Assembly: GCA_024638545.1 (NCBI GenBank)
Contig: JAHEKD010000239.1
Coordinates: 1 to 5,039 of the forward strand
Reading direction: 5' to 3'
DNA: 5,039 nucleotides
From: Gammaproteobacteria bacterium
Lineage (GTDB): Bacteria; Pseudomonadota; Gammaproteobacteria; Arenicellales; JAHEKD01
Made by a program: the position numbers and the translations under genes. The notes under the pieces were generated by a model. That model was given only the letters and a program-made list of their open reading frames with translations, had not been told where the DNA came from and did not search any database. Shown one piece after another: positions 4,425 to 5,039 of this stretch; within the stretch, counting starts at the first letter, position 1; each line of letters opens with the position of its first letter.

Positions 4425-5039
4425 AACAGGATCTTAAAAGTACAGGGGTGAACAGTTGCAAACAGAGTGCTGGCAAAATTCCTTTTTTCGGGGCATTAAA
4501 ATTCTGGTTGAAACTCGGTTTTATAAGTTTTGGCGGGCCTGCGGGTCAAATTAGCATCATGCATGATGAACTGGTTGTCAACAGGCGCTGGATTTCAGAT
4601 AAACGTTTTTTGCACGCGCTAAATTACACAATGCTACTGCCAGGACCGGAAGCACAGCAGCTGGCAACCTATATAGGCTGGTTAATGCATGGATTCCGTG
4701 GCGGTATTGTTGCCGGTGTGCTATTTGTATTACCCTCATTTTTCATCTTGTGTATATTAGCCTGGCTCTATCTCGTTTATGGTGAACTTGGCACGGTGCA
4801 GGGCATTTTATATGGCGTTAAGCCGGCTGTTGTTGCTATCGTATTGTTTGCAGCCTATCGCATTGGGAAGAATACCTTGAAAAATCCGCTGCTATGGTTT
4901 TATGCCTGCGCGGCATTTATTGCAATAGCGTTATTAAACATAGGATTTCCATATATTGTTCTTGCGGCAGGCATTAGCGGTTGGATCATCAGCCTGCTTC
5001 GAAGTGGCTGGTTTCAGGTTGACGAGCATCAAGTCATTT
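4421..5039 (+). CDS. chrA: ChrA-family chromate transporter, N-terminal half (runs off right edge)
   Basis: The frame is open from 4421 to the window end, giving 206 residues of a CHR-family membrane protein. The diagnostic first-domain motifs are present: [17 protein letters not shown] (residues 28-44), HDELV and RRWIS shortly after, and [17 protein letters not shown] (71-87). Hydrophobic segments follow, including [24 protein letters not shown] split by short turns, and [20 protein letters not shown] proteins sit in the inner membrane and export chromate, or transport related oxyanions such as sulfate; chromate specificity is assumed from family only. Full members are about 390-450 residues, so half is missing here only because the window ends. 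GTG at 4421 overlaps the preceding TGA (GTGA), a sign of translational coupling. GTG at 4448 is an alternative start; neither has a strong ribosome site. Sitting behind a rhodanese fits the common sulfurtransferase/ChrA pairing. Confidence 0.9.
   Translation, partial: MKQDLKSTGVNSCKQSAGKIPFFGALKFWLKLGFISFGGPAGQISIMHDELVVNRRWISDKRFLHALNYTMLLPGPEAQQLATYIGWLMHGFRGGIVAGVLFVLPSFFILCILAWLYLVYGELGTVQGILYGVKPAVVAIVLFAAYRIGKNTLKNPLLWFYACAAFIAIALLNIGFPYIVLAAGISGWIISLLRSGWFQVDEHQVI

Noticed and set aside
4051..4476. Minus-strand frame of 141 codons opposite the rhodanese and chrA start
   Set aside because: The plus strand carries recognisable rhodanese and ChrA sequence here; the antisense product is Cys/Ser/Pro-rich with no family resemblance.
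1..5039. CRISPR arrays, tRNA or rRNA genes
   Set aside because: No regularly spaced direct repeats, cloverleaf-like segments with conserved tRNA boxes, or rRNA-like sequence were seen on either strand.

Overview
The window looks like a chromosomal stretch from a gammaproteobacterium, possibly marine. It has mid-range GC, tightly packed short operons and spacers, and a gene set (dimethylglycine/sarcosine-dehydrogenase-like flavoenzyme, XRE-cupin regulator, stand-alone MetE-core protein, EamA permease, group 1 truncated globin, ChrA) common in such genomes. Taxonomy is an inference from gene content; no rRNA or marker gene is present.

Layout. 1-992 is a minus-strand unit: a one-domain-plus-cupin regulator (423-992), followed after a 42-bp gap by the first third or so of an FAD oxidoreductase that runs off the left edge (380 to 1). 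A divergent control region (993-1148) holds a good minus-strand promoter and a cluster of AGCAA/TTGCT repeats. 1149-3161 is a plus-strand unit: a 351-residue MetE C-terminal-domain protein with its four zinc-ligand positions intact, then an EamA/DMT permease. Together these suggest a regulated locus for a methylated amine, betaine or related C1 compound. One enzyme would oxidise N-methyl groups, another would move a methyl group to a thiol, and a permease would move substrate or product. That pathway is inferred.

Between the two convergent genes ending at about 3161 and 3375 lies a gene-free element of about 225 bp with perfect 22-bp terminal inverted repeats and a chain of internal hairpins. 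It is a MITE-like insertion whose two ends supply the TAG stop codons of both neighbouring genes.

The minus-strand pair 3982-3375 encodes an unrecognised small basic protein with no ordinary start codon, followed after 5 bp by a truncated haemoglobin of the NO-detoxifying TrHbN type. Divergent from it, across a short AT-rich promoter region bordered by a GCATCCT/AGGATGC inverted repeat, is a plus-strand unit. It holds a rhodanese-like protein whose reading frame is broken near 4301, its C-terminal remainder in the next frame (4296-4424), and the N-terminal half of a ChrA-type chromate transporter that overlaps it by 4 bp and runs off the right edge.

Most notable are the stop-donating inverted-repeat element, the split rhodanese translationally coupled to chrA, the free-standing MetE core beside a dimethylglycine-dehydrogenase-like gene, and the odd small gene preceding the globin.
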